A DNA stretch of 6,848 bases from Actinomycetes bacterium (GTDB lineage Bacteria; Actinomycetota; Acidimicrobiia; Acidimicrobiales; RAAP-2), in contig JAKAZC010000153.1 of assembly GCA_021826655.1 (NCBI GenBank), positions 1 through 6,848 of the forward strand. The letters run 5' to 3'. The translations under genes and the position numbers were made by a program. The notes under the pieces are model-generated. The model saw only the letters and a list, made by a program, of their open reading frames with translations. It was not told the DNA's origin and did no database searches. Below, one piece after another: positions 1 to 5,404 of the stretch (its first letter is position 1; the number at the start of each line of letters is the position of its first letter).

Positions 1-140
1 CCCGGATGGTGCTGTCCTACATCTCCGCGCCGGGCCGCTGGGACCTCGCCGACCCGGACCAGGTGGCCCGGCTGGTCCGGTCGGAGCTCCTCGCCGGCGT
101 GGTGACGCACGCCCCGGCCGGCGGACCACCACCTGGGTAG
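1..140 (+). CDS. TetR-family transcriptional regulator, C-terminal fragment (5' end outside window)
   Basis: An open frame enters from the left edge (first whole codon at 3) and ends at TAG 138-140, giving 45 residues that start RMVLSYISAP and end in a Gly/Pro-rich tail. There is no DNA-binding domain in the visible part. The call rests on similarity to the C-terminus of the complete regulator that follows: both show R-x-VLSY-x-x-AP, then an acidic patch, then QVARLV and a final L-x-GV. That pattern is typical of the ligand/dimer domain end of many actinobacterial TetR proteins. The gene lies 62 bases before the next start. I infer it is a tandem paralogue of that regulator; the ligand and target are unknown. 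Some other alpha-helical protein ending cannot be excluded without the upstream sequence. Confidence 0.65.
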   Translation, partial: RMVLSYISAPGRWDLADPDQVARLVRSELLAGVVTHAPAGGPPPG

Positions 141-164
141 CCGCCCGGAGCGCTGCCGCCGGTG

Positions 165-195
165 ATTGACGTTGAGACAATGTGTGACCTACTGT
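165..195 (+). promoter_or_regulatory. Candidate promoter with overlapping imperfect palindrome upstream of the TetR gene
   Basis: TTGACG (166-171) fits a -35 box and TACTGT (190-195) fits a -10 box, separated by 18 bases. The predicted transcription start, about 7 bases after the -10, falls on or next to the GTG at 203, so the message could be leaderless; no good ribosome-binding site is seen before that GTG. An imperfect 17-base inverted repeat, ATTGnC-N5-GnCAAT (165-181), overlaps the -35 and could be a TetR-type operator for autoregulation. The boxes are read directly; their function is inferred. Confidence 0.4.
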
Positions 196-202
196 TCCAG
201 GC

Positions 203-940
203 GTGGAACGGTCGACGGGAGCCCTCCGGGCCGTGGATGCGGAGGTCGGGATCCCGGGCACCACATCGTTCGCCCCGGTCCCCGTTTCGGTGGCACAGTC
301 GCCGCACCGGGTGCGCATCATCGACGGTGCCCTGGTGTGCCTCGCCCGTCACGGCACGGTCAAGACGACCGTGGACGATGTCGCCCGTCAGTCGGGCGTG
401 TCCCGGGCCACCGTGTACCGCGCGTTCCCGGGGGGACGGGACGAGATCCTGGGCGCAGTCGTCGACACCGAGATGGCCCGGCTGTTCTCGGCCCTCGGAG
501 TCCGACTCGGCACCGCCGGGGACCTGACGGAGGCCCTCGTCGGGGGAATCGTCGAGGCCTCCGTGCGCCTGCGCGACCACGCCGCCCTCCACTTCCTGGT
601 CGAGCACGAGCCGGGGCTGATCCTGGGTCACCTCGCCTTCGCCGACTCGGACCGGCTGTTGGCCACGGCATCCCGGTTCACGGCCCCGTTCCTGGCCCGG
701 TGGATGCCGCCGCCCGAGGCGGAGCGGGTGGCTGAATGGGCGGCTCGGATCGTCCTGTCCTACGCCATCGCACCGTCCGAACGCACCGACCCGTGCGAGG
801 CAGCGCAGGTCGCCCGACTGGTGTCCACGTTCATGCTCCCTGGAGTCGACGCGCTGCTGTCCGCAGCCGCGGGTCCCATCGACATCACCCCGTTCCACGG
901 GAACCGACCGGTTCCGGAAGGATCCGACCCGACCTGGTGA
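203..940 (+). CDS. TetR-family transcriptional regulator, complete
   Basis: The 245-residue product is a probable DNA-binding repressor. The TetR_N helix-turn-helix lies at about residues 36-83: RIIDGALVCLARHG (38-51), then TTVDDVARQSGVSRATVYRAF (55-75), followed by DEILGAVVD. The GVSRATVYR recognition helix is the hallmark of the family. The rest is the helical ligand/dimerisation region, with HFLVEHEP at 130-137 and RIVLSY at 182-187. An in-frame TGA at 185-187 limits the start to GTG 203; GTG 233 or 290 would remove up to 29 poorly conserved residues and still keep the HTH. The 203 start fits a leaderless transcript from the promoter just upstream. Its C-terminus resembles that of the preceding fragment. 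It precedes a di-iron protein gene by 124 bases and may control it; the ligand is unknown. Confidence 0.88.
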   Translation: MERSTGALRAVDAEVGIPGTTSFAPVPVSVAQSPHRVRIIDGALVCLARHGTVKTTVDDVARQSGVSRATVYRAFPGGRDEILGAVVDTEMARLFSALGVRLGTAGDLTEALVGGIVEASVRLRDHAALHFLVEHEPGLILGHLAFADSDRLLATASRFTAPFLARWMPPPEAERVAEWAARIVLSYAIAPSERTDPCEAAQVARLVSTFMLPGVDALLSAAAGPIDITPFHGNRPVPEGSDPTW

Positions 941-1029
941 TCCGCACCTGTCCACCGGGCCGGCCGCCGCAGCGCTCCCGACAGGCGACCTCCGCTCCCG
1001 CCGACTCCAGCACCGCCGTCCTATCCGCA

Positions 1030-1057
1030 CAACGTCAACCGACCGTCACCAGGGGGA
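1030..1057 (+). promoter_or_regulatory. Upstream region of the di-iron gene: repeated CGTCA words and ribosome-binding site
   Basis: AGGGGGA (1051-1057) is a strong Shine-Dalgarno sequence 7 bases before ATG 1065 and fixes that start. Just before it, CGTCAACC (1033-1040) and CGTCACC (1044-1050 region) form a short direct repeat. CAACGTCAA (1030-1038) is the exact reverse complement of TTGACGTTG at 166-174 in the regulator promoter, so this may be a shared operator. I found no convincing -35/-10 pair between 941 and 1064; TATCCG at 1022-1027 is only a weak -10 candidate. Confidence 0.4.
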
Positions 1058-1064
1058 ACCAGTC

Positions 1065-2198
1065 ATGACCACCGAGATGAGCAGCACCGAGGCCATCATC
1101 GGCCGCAGCGAGATCGACGACCTGGAGGCCATTCTCTCCGTCGTCGGCACCGAGGAGTCCGACGGCCGCCACGTCGTCAACTCGGACTACGACTCGATCT
1201 TCACCTGGGATTACGAGAAGGGTGCGCGGCCGAAGCTCAACAAGCTCTACGAGAAGGCGAAGGACGCCCAGTGGAACGGCGAGACGGACCTCCCCTGGGA
1301 GACCGACGTCGACCAGGAGAAGCTCGTGATCGAAGCGGCCGCGGCCCAAGGTGGCCATGCGGTGGGCTTCGACATCTCCGGCACCCCGCTCGAGAAGTGG
1401 AGCGACAAGGAGTGGGTCACCTTCGGCGTCGAGAGCCAGAACTGGACGCTCTCCCAATTCCTCCATGGCGAACAGGGCGCGCTGATCTGCACCGCCAAGA
1501 TCGTGGAGTCGGTTCCGTGGGTCGACGCCAAGTACTACGCCTCGACCCAGGTCATGGACGAGGCCCGCCACGTCGAGGTCTTCGCCAAATACCTCGACGA
1601 GAAGCTCTCCGGCCACTACGCCGTGAACGCACACCTGCGCATGCTGCTCGACGACATCATCGCCGATTCGCGTTGGGACATGACCTACCTGGGTATGCAG
1701 ATCATGATCGAGGGGCTGGCACTTGCCGCCTTCGGCTTCATGCATTCGATGACCCCGGATCCGCTGCTCAAGAAGCTGCTGCGCTATGTCATGGCCGACG
1801 AGGCCCGGCATGTCGCCTTCGGGGTGCTGAGCCTCCAGGAGTACTACGCCGGCCTGAGTACCGCCGAACTGCGCGAGCGGCAGGAGTTCGCCTTCGAGGC
1901 CGCAGTCCGCATGCGCGACCGGTTCCTCCAGCAGGAGGTATGGGACCGCATGGGGGTCGACCCGAAGACCATCCTGCCGGTGGTCCTGTCGGCCCCCGAC
2001 CGGACCGAATTTCAGGCGCTGCTCTTCTCCAAGATCGTCCCGAACTGCAGGAAGCTCGGACTCCTCGACGCGGCCGACGGCTGGCTCCGCACCAGGTTCA
2101 CCGAGCTCGGCGTCATCGAGTTCGAGTCGGCCGTGGACACCAGTGAGGAATACGACGCCATGGCGGCGGTGCCGCCGACGCAGCGCGAACTGGTCTGA
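1065..2198 (+). CDS. Ferritin-like (R2/oxygenase-type) di-iron protein, function unknown
   Basis: The 377-residue soluble protein has the ligand pattern of carboxylate-bridged di-iron enzymes: E136 in HGEQGAL, E166 and H169 in the first DEARH, E216 in MIEGLAL, and E246 and H249 in a second DEARH. The spacing of 30 residues from E136 to E166 matches ribonucleotide-reductase R2 and bacterial multicomponent monooxygenase folds. The two DEARHV motifs lie exactly 80 residues apart. Residues 49-83 carry a conserved-looking segment (WDYEKGARPKLNKLYEKAK, then DLPWETDVD) seen in uncharacterised ferritin-like oxygenases and AurF-like proteins. There is no signal peptide or membrane segment. It most likely activates O2 to oxidise an organic substrate, which I cannot name; it could also be an oxidase or R2-like ligand-binding oxidase. 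The TetR gene upstream suggests inducible expression, and the hairpin after the stop suggests a single-gene unit. Confidence 0.85.
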   Translation: MTTEMSSTEAIIGRSEIDDLEAILSVVGTEESDGRHVVNSDYDSIFTWDYEKGARPKLNKLYEKAKDAQWNGETDLPWETDVDQEKLVIEAAAAQGGHAVGFDISGTPLEKWSDKEWVTFGVESQNWTLSQFLHGEQGALICTAKIVESVPWVDAKYYASTQVMDEARHVEVFAKYLDEKLSGHYAVNAHLRMLLDDIIADSRWDMTYLGMQIMIEGLALAAFGFMHSMTPDPLLKKLLRYVMADEARHVAFGVLSLQEYYAGLSTAELRERQEFAFEAAVRMRDRFLQQEVWDRMGVDPKTILPVVLSAPDRTEFQALLFSKIVPNCRKLGLLDAADGWLRTRFTELGVIEFESAVDTSEEYDAMAAVPPTQRELV

Positions 2199-2206
2199 GC
2201 ACGACG

Positions 2207-2227
2207 CCCGTCGGCCGCGCCGATGGG
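2207..2227 (+). terminator. GC-rich hairpin, probable terminator of the di-iron gene
   Basis: CCCGTCGGC (2207-2215) pairs with GCCGATGGG (2219-2227) across a CGC triloop: nine pairs, one of them G-U, beginning 9 bases after the TGA. There is no T-run, which is common for actinobacterial terminators, so it could instead be an RNA-stabilising 3' stem. Confidence 0.5.
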
Positions 2228-2287
2228 AGGCGACGGCAACCGGAGCAGACCTGACGCGGCGCCTGGGCAGTGGGCAACGGTGCTGCT

Positions 2288-2300
2288 GGTAGCCTTCGAA
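2288..2300 (+). promoter_or_regulatory. Candidate -10 promoter element ahead of dapA
   Basis: GGTAGCCT (2288-2295) contains the -10-like hexamer TAGCCT and is followed by GAA and ACTGTGA. The same arrangement (GGTAGCGT, GAA, ACTGTGA) occurs before ftsK at 5387-5408, with a 2-base difference in spacing. No good -35 is visible. The rest of the 143-base gap between the di-iron gene and dapA holds only the hairpin at 2207-2227 and the possible leader ORF described separately. Confidence 0.3.
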
Positions 2301-2303
2301 ACT

Positions 2304-2345
2304 GTGAACCCTCATCCGACAGCCCTGACGAGGAGCGCCCGGTGA
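2304..2345 (+). CDS. Possible 13-codon leader ORF translationally coupled to dapA
   Basis: GTG 2304 opens a 13-codon frame (product VNPHPTALTRSAR, with V read as Met) ending in TGA 2343-2345. The stop overlaps the dapA start codon as GTGA, an arrangement typical of translational coupling. The GTG sits 8 bases after the -10-like TAGCCT, so it could be the 5' end of a leaderless message. It contains no lysine codons, which argues against classical lysine attenuation. It may be chance; an ORF this short needs conservation or ribosome-profiling support. Confidence 0.2.
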   Translation: MNPHPTALTRSAR

Positions 2346-3259
2346 GCACCGCACCCCGCTTCGGTACGGTCGTGACCGCCATGGTCACCCCGTTCGGTCC
2401 CGACGGTGAGCTGGACCTAGACGCCGCCGCCGTCCTCGCCCGCCACCTGGCGGCCAACGGGAGCGACGGGCTTGTCGTCGCCGGCACCACCGGGGAGGGG
2501 CCCGTCCTGAGCGATCCCGAGCGGATCGCGCTCTTCCGGGCCGTCGTGGAGGCGGTCACGATCCCGGTGATCGCGTCCTCGGGCACAAATGACACGGCCC
2601 ACTCGATCCTGATGACCAAGGAGGGGGAGGCGGCTGGAGCCGCCGGCGTCCTGGTCGTCACCCCGTACTACAACCGGCCGTCGTCCGCCGGACTGTCGGC
2701 CCACTTCCGGGCCGTCGCCGAGTCGACCGATCTTCCAGTGATCCTCTATGACATACCGGTGCGGTCGGGACGCCGGATCGGGCCCGAGCTCACCGTCCGG
2801 CTCGCCACGGAGGTCACCAACATCGTGGCCGTGAAGGATGCCACTGGCGACGTCGCCGCTGGCGCCCGGGTGGTGGCCGAGGCACCAGAAGGATTCGAGC
2901 TCTACTCGGGTGACGACTCGCTGACCCTCCCGTTCGCCGCGATCGGCGGCGTGGGCGTCATCAGCGTCGCCTCCCACTGGGCGGGCCCCGTCTTCGGTGC
3001 CATGCTCGACGCCCACCGATCCGGCGATGTCGCGACGGCCGCGGAGCTGAACCGGAGCCTGCTCGAGTCCTACCGGTTCGAGGCGTCGGAGGAGTATCCG
3101 AATCCGGTCCCCGCCAAAGCGGCATGCCGGTCGCTCGGTATCGCAGTCGGTCAGTGCCGGCTCCCGAACGCCCGCGCACCCCAGTCGCTCGACGACCAGG
3201 CACGGTCGGTCGTGGCAGGGGTTGCGGCGCCCTCTCGGACCCGGCAGTCGGTTGCCTGA
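2342..3259 (+). CDS. dapA: 4-hydroxy-tetrahydrodipicolinate synthase
   Basis: The 305-residue cytosolic enzyme condenses pyruvate with aspartate semialdehyde, the first committed step to diaminopimelate and lysine. It is a TIM-barrel Schiff-base aldolase with all expected residues: GTTGE with T49/T50, the YYNRP motif with Y110, Y136 and R141 in YDIPVRSG, and the Schiff-base lysine K165 in VKDATG. The C-terminal NPVPAKAA and VGQCRLP motifs are typical of the bacterial enzyme. R141 supports DapA over other aldolases of the superfamily. The start is GTG 2342, preceded by AGGAG (2331-2335) at 6 bases; the in-frame GTG 2270 would add 24 unrelated residues. Positions matching the E. coli lysine-feedback site (H53, H56, E84) are D58, R61 and H87 here, so strong lysine inhibition is unlikely. 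The last residues, AAPSRTRQSVA, extend past the usual end and overlap the rnj frame. Confidence 0.95.
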   Translation: MSTAPRFGTVVTAMVTPFGPDGELDLDAAAVLARHLAANGSDGLVVAGTTGEGPVLSDPERIALFRAVVEAVTIPVIASSGTNDTAHSILMTKEGEAAGAAGVLVVTPYYNRPSSAGLSAHFRAVAESTDLPVILYDIPVRSGRRIGPELTVRLATEVTNIVAVKDATGDVAAGARVVAEAPEGFELYSGDDSLTLPFAAIGGVGVISVASHWAGPVFGAMLDAHRSGDVATAAELNRSLLESYRFEASEEYPNPVPAKAACRSLGIAVGQCRLPNARAPQSLDDQARSVVAGVAAPSRTRQSVA

Positions 3260-5201
3260 GGGCCCGCGCTCCGCACGGGGCAAGGAGGACGACGGGGTAT
3301 CGTCCGGCTCGTCCGGCTCGTCCGGCTCGTCCGGCTCGTCCGGGCGTCGGCGGAAGTCCACGGCGTCCGGTACCACCGACGGGAGCGCCAACCCGCCGGC
3401 GTCGAAACCGAAGGGCCGGGTAGGCTCCACCACCTCCGGCCAGGCATCGGACACGCCTGCTCCCCCCACCCGCTCCACCCGCTCCACCAAAGCGGCGTCC
3501 GGACCGACCGCACGGGCGTCTGCCGTCAGGTCGGGTTCGCATACTCCGGTCCGGGTCGTGTTCCTCGGCGGACTGGGTGAGATCGGTCGAAATTGCGCGT
3601 GCATCGAGGTGGACGGCCGGATCCTCGTGCTCGACGTCGGGATCATGTTCCCCGACCCGGACATGCCGGGCGTGGACCTGGTACTGCCCGACTTCACCTA
3701 CCTGCGGGAGAACGCGGATCGGGTCGATGGAGTCATCCTGACCCACGGACACGAGGACCACACGGGGGGGCTCGCCTACTTACTGCGGGACTTCCCGGTC
3801 GACGTCTACGGCTCCGAGCTCACGCTGTCCCTCGCCCGGAGTCGGGTGGACGAGGCAGGGATGGCGAGCCGGGCCAAATTCATCCCCGTACGGGACCACG
3901 AGAGACGGCGGATCGGGCCATGCGACGTGGAATTCATCCCGGTGACGCATTCGGTACCTCATGCCTTCGCCACCGTGTTCCATACGCCGCAGGGGATCAT
4001 CCTGCACTCTGGCGACTTCAAGATCGACCTGCACCCGGTCGACGGGCGACGCACCGATCTGGCACGAATGGGTGCACTGGCCTCCGACCCGGGCATCCGA
4101 CTCCTGCTCGTGGACTCCACCAACGCGGAGGAACCGGGATTCACGGCCTCGGAGTCCACCGTAGGCGCGACCCTCGAGCGGGTCTTTCTCGCCCGCCCCG
4201 ACCGCCGATTCATCGTGACGTCGTTCGCGAGCCACATCCATCGGATCCAACAGGTCGCCGACGCGGCAATCGGCGGGGGCCGTGTGATCGCCACCCTCGG
4301 ACGGTCGATGCAGAAGAACGTGGCGCTGGCTCGGAAGCTCGACCTCCTGCACATCCCCGACGCCGCGCTCGTCGACATCGAGAAGGTGGACGACTATCCG
4401 CCGGGCAGGGTGTGCGTGATCTCCACGGGGTCCCAGGGCGAGCCGATGTCGGCACTCTCCCGCCTGGCCGTGGGGGAGAACCGGTTCTTTACGTTGCACG
4501 AGGACGACGTGGTGGTCATCAGCGCCCACCCGATCCCGGGAAACGAGTGGTCCGTCGGACGCGTGATCGACAGTCTCCACCGGCTGGGCGTGGAGGTCAT
4601 CCACTCGGGCGTCGAGAACGTCCACGTCAGCGGGCATGCCAAGCAGGGCGAGCTCGCCATGCTCATGTCCGTCACCCAGCCCGAGTTCCTCATTCCCGTC
4701 CACGGCGAGTACCGACACATGGCGAATCAGGTGCGCCTGGCCGCGACCATGGGCATCGACGGCGAACGGGTGCTCCTGTGCGAGGACGGCGACGCCGTTC
4801 GCCTGGATGACACCGGCTTGCATCGGGACGGCACGGTGCCCGGTGGCTACCTGTTCGTCGACGGCAGCTCGGTCGGCGACATCGGCCACGGAGTGCTGCG
4901 TGACCGGATGGTACTTGCCGAGGAAGGCGTGGTCATGGCCGTCGCCACCGTCGACCTCAAGCGAGGAGAGGTCATCGGTGTCCCCCAGATCGTCACCCGC
5001 GGATGGGCCTACGACCAGGACACCGATGCCCTGCTCGACGAGGCACGCACCCAGGTCACGCGGGCGCTCGAACAGGCACTCTCGGGTGGGCACTCCGATC
5101 ACGAGACGCTCAACCGCGTGGCCCGCAAGGCGCTGGGCAAGCTCGTGGGCGAGCGGACGCGCCAGCGTCCGATGATCGTCCCCGTCATCGTCCCTGTCTG
5201 A
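3252..5201 (+). CDS. rnj: Ribonuclease J (metallo-beta-lactamase/beta-CASP RNase)
   Basis: RNase J cuts RNA endonucleolytically and degrades it 5'-to-3' in the cytoplasm. The core begins at about residue 100 with GGLGEIGRN (106-114), followed by the metal-binding HGHEDH (165-170), THSVPH with H233 and SGDFK with D255. The beta-CASP part has TSFASHIHR (323-331), STGSQGEP (391-398), SGHA (460-463) and HGEYRH (484-489); a C-terminal domain runs to about 649. These are RNase J motifs, not those of a drug-hydrolysing beta-lactamase. The first 98 residues are low complexity (Ser, Gly, Arg, Thr, Pro), far longer than the short lead in Bacillus or mycobacterial enzymes. The start is uncertain. TTG 3252 overlaps dapA by 8 bases and TTG 3222 is further up, both without good ribosome-binding sites. 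The best site (3282-3288) points at GTA 3297. No ATG, GTG or TTG occurs in frame between 3252 and 3559. Confidence 0.94.
   Translation: MPEGPRSARGKEDDGVSSGSSGSSGSSGSSGRRRKSTASGTTDGSANPPASKPKGRVGSTTSGQASDTPAPPTRSTRSTKAASGPTARASAVRSGSHTPVRVVFLGGLGEIGRNCACIEVDGRILVLDVGIMFPDPDMPGVDLVLPDFTYLRENADRVDGVILTHGHEDHTGGLAYLLRDFPVDVYGSELTLSLARSRVDEAGMASRAKFIPVRDHERRRIGPCDVEFIPVTHSVPHAFATVFHTPQGIILHSGDFKIDLHPVDGRRTDLARMGALASDPGIRLLLVDSTNAEEPGFTASESTVGATLERVFLARPDRRFIVTSFASHIHRIQQVADAAIGGGRVIATLGRSMQKNVALARKLDLLHIPDAALVDIEKVDDYPPGRVCVISTGSQGEPMSALSRLAVGENRFFTLHEDDVVVISAHPIPGNEWSVGRVIDSLHRLGVEVIHSGVENVHVSGHAKQGELAMLMSVTQPEFLIPVHGEYRHMANQVRLAATMGIDGERVLLCEDGDAVRLDDTGLHRDGTVPGGYLFVDGSSVGDIGHGVLRDRMVLAEEGVVMAVATVDLKRGEVIGVPQIVTRGWAYDQDTDALLDEARTQVTRALEQALSGGHSDHETLNRVARKALGKLVGERTRQRPMIVPVIVPV
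3282..3299 (+). promoter_or_regulatory. Perfect Shine-Dalgarno sequence facing a GTA codon
   Basis: AAGGAGG (3282-3288) is followed by 8 bases and then GTA (3297-3299) in the RNase J frame. No ATG, GTG or TTG lies within start distance in any frame. Either GTA is used or is a changed GTG, or the site is internal to a gene starting at TTG 3252. Confidence 0.5.
3300..3344 (+). repeat. Five-copy 9-base tandem repeat encoding Ser-Ser-Gly
   Basis: The unit TCGTCCGGC is present four times exactly (3300-3335) and once with a single change (TCGTCCGGG, 3336-3344). It is read in the RNase J frame as Ser-Ser-Gly repeats. Copy-number changes would keep the frame, so they would alter only linker length. 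Confidence 0.95.
5175..5198 (+). repeat. 12-base tandem duplication at the rnj 3' end
   Basis: ATCGTCCCCGTC (5175-5186) is followed by ATCGTCCCTGTC (5187-5198), matching at 11 of 12 bases, directly before the stop. They encode the terminal IVPV-IVPV. Actinobacterial RNase J proteins as I recall them end near a single MIVP motif, so the second copy looks like a small in-frame duplication. Confidence 0.8.
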
Positions 5202-5203
5202 CT

Positions 5204-5242
5204 CCACGGTCCCCGTCACCGGTGGCATCCCGGGCGCCGGGA
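5204..5242 (+). terminator. Pair of short hairpins after rnj, possible terminator
   Basis: CCACGGT (5204-5210) can pair with 5218-5225 with one bulged G. TCCCGG (5228-5233) pairs with CCGGGA (5237-5242) across a GCG triloop. Both start within about 30 bases of the rnj stop. Neither has a T-run, so termination strength is uncertain. Next comes a tandem ACGGCTGC pair (5242-5257). Apart from the promoter-like stretch near 5387, I see nothing else in the 203-base gap before ftsK. Confidence 0.35.
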
Positions 5243-5386
5243 CGGCTGCACGGCTGCACTTCAGTACGTTCGCATGGCCAGTTGAGGTGGTAGCGCGGCT
5301 GCGCTGGGCGAGGTCGGCACGCCATCGGGGACGGGCCCACCCGGTTCCTGCGTTCCGGGGTGTCCCACTCGTCGACATCTCCCAGC

Positions 5387-5398
5387 GGTAGCGTAGGA
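5387..5398 (+). promoter_or_regulatory. Candidate -10 element and ribosome-binding site for ftsK
   Basis: GGTAGCGT (5387-5394) contains the -10-like TAGCGT and resembles the sequence before dapA at 2288. AGGA (5395-5398) lies 6 bases before GTG 5405 and supports that start. Promoter and ribosome-binding site nearly touch, so if both were used the leader would be only a few bases long. No clear -35 is seen. Confidence 0.3.
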
Positions 5399-5404
5399 AC
5401 CACT

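Noticed and set aside
947..985. CCTGTC/GACAGG inverted repeat after the TetR gene as a terminator
   Set aside because: The stem is only six pairs with a 27-base loop and no T-run.
736..1068. + strand open frame of 110 codons overlapping the TetR end and reaching the di-iron start
   Set aside because: Its Arg/Pro/Ser-rich product has no motif, and its first part overlaps the clear TetR frame.
2270..2341. Upstream GTG start for dapA adding 24 residues
   Set aside because: The added residues do not resemble DapA N-termini, and AGGAG at 2331-2335 clearly serves GTG 2342.
1035..2354. Long antisense open frame (439 codons) across the di-iron gene
   Set aside because: It mirrors the codon bias of the + strand gene, has no recognisable domain, and the + strand frame has a full di-iron ligand set.
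3300..3344. CRISPR-like or origin-type iteron array
   Set aside because: The units are 9 bases, contiguous without spacers, and read in frame as Ser-Ser-Gly within a coding region.
3252..5201. Antibiotic-hydrolysing metallo-beta-lactamase
   Set aside because: The metallo-beta-lactamase fold is present, but with beta-CASP motifs, HGEYRH and an RNase J C-terminal domain; there is no signal peptide.
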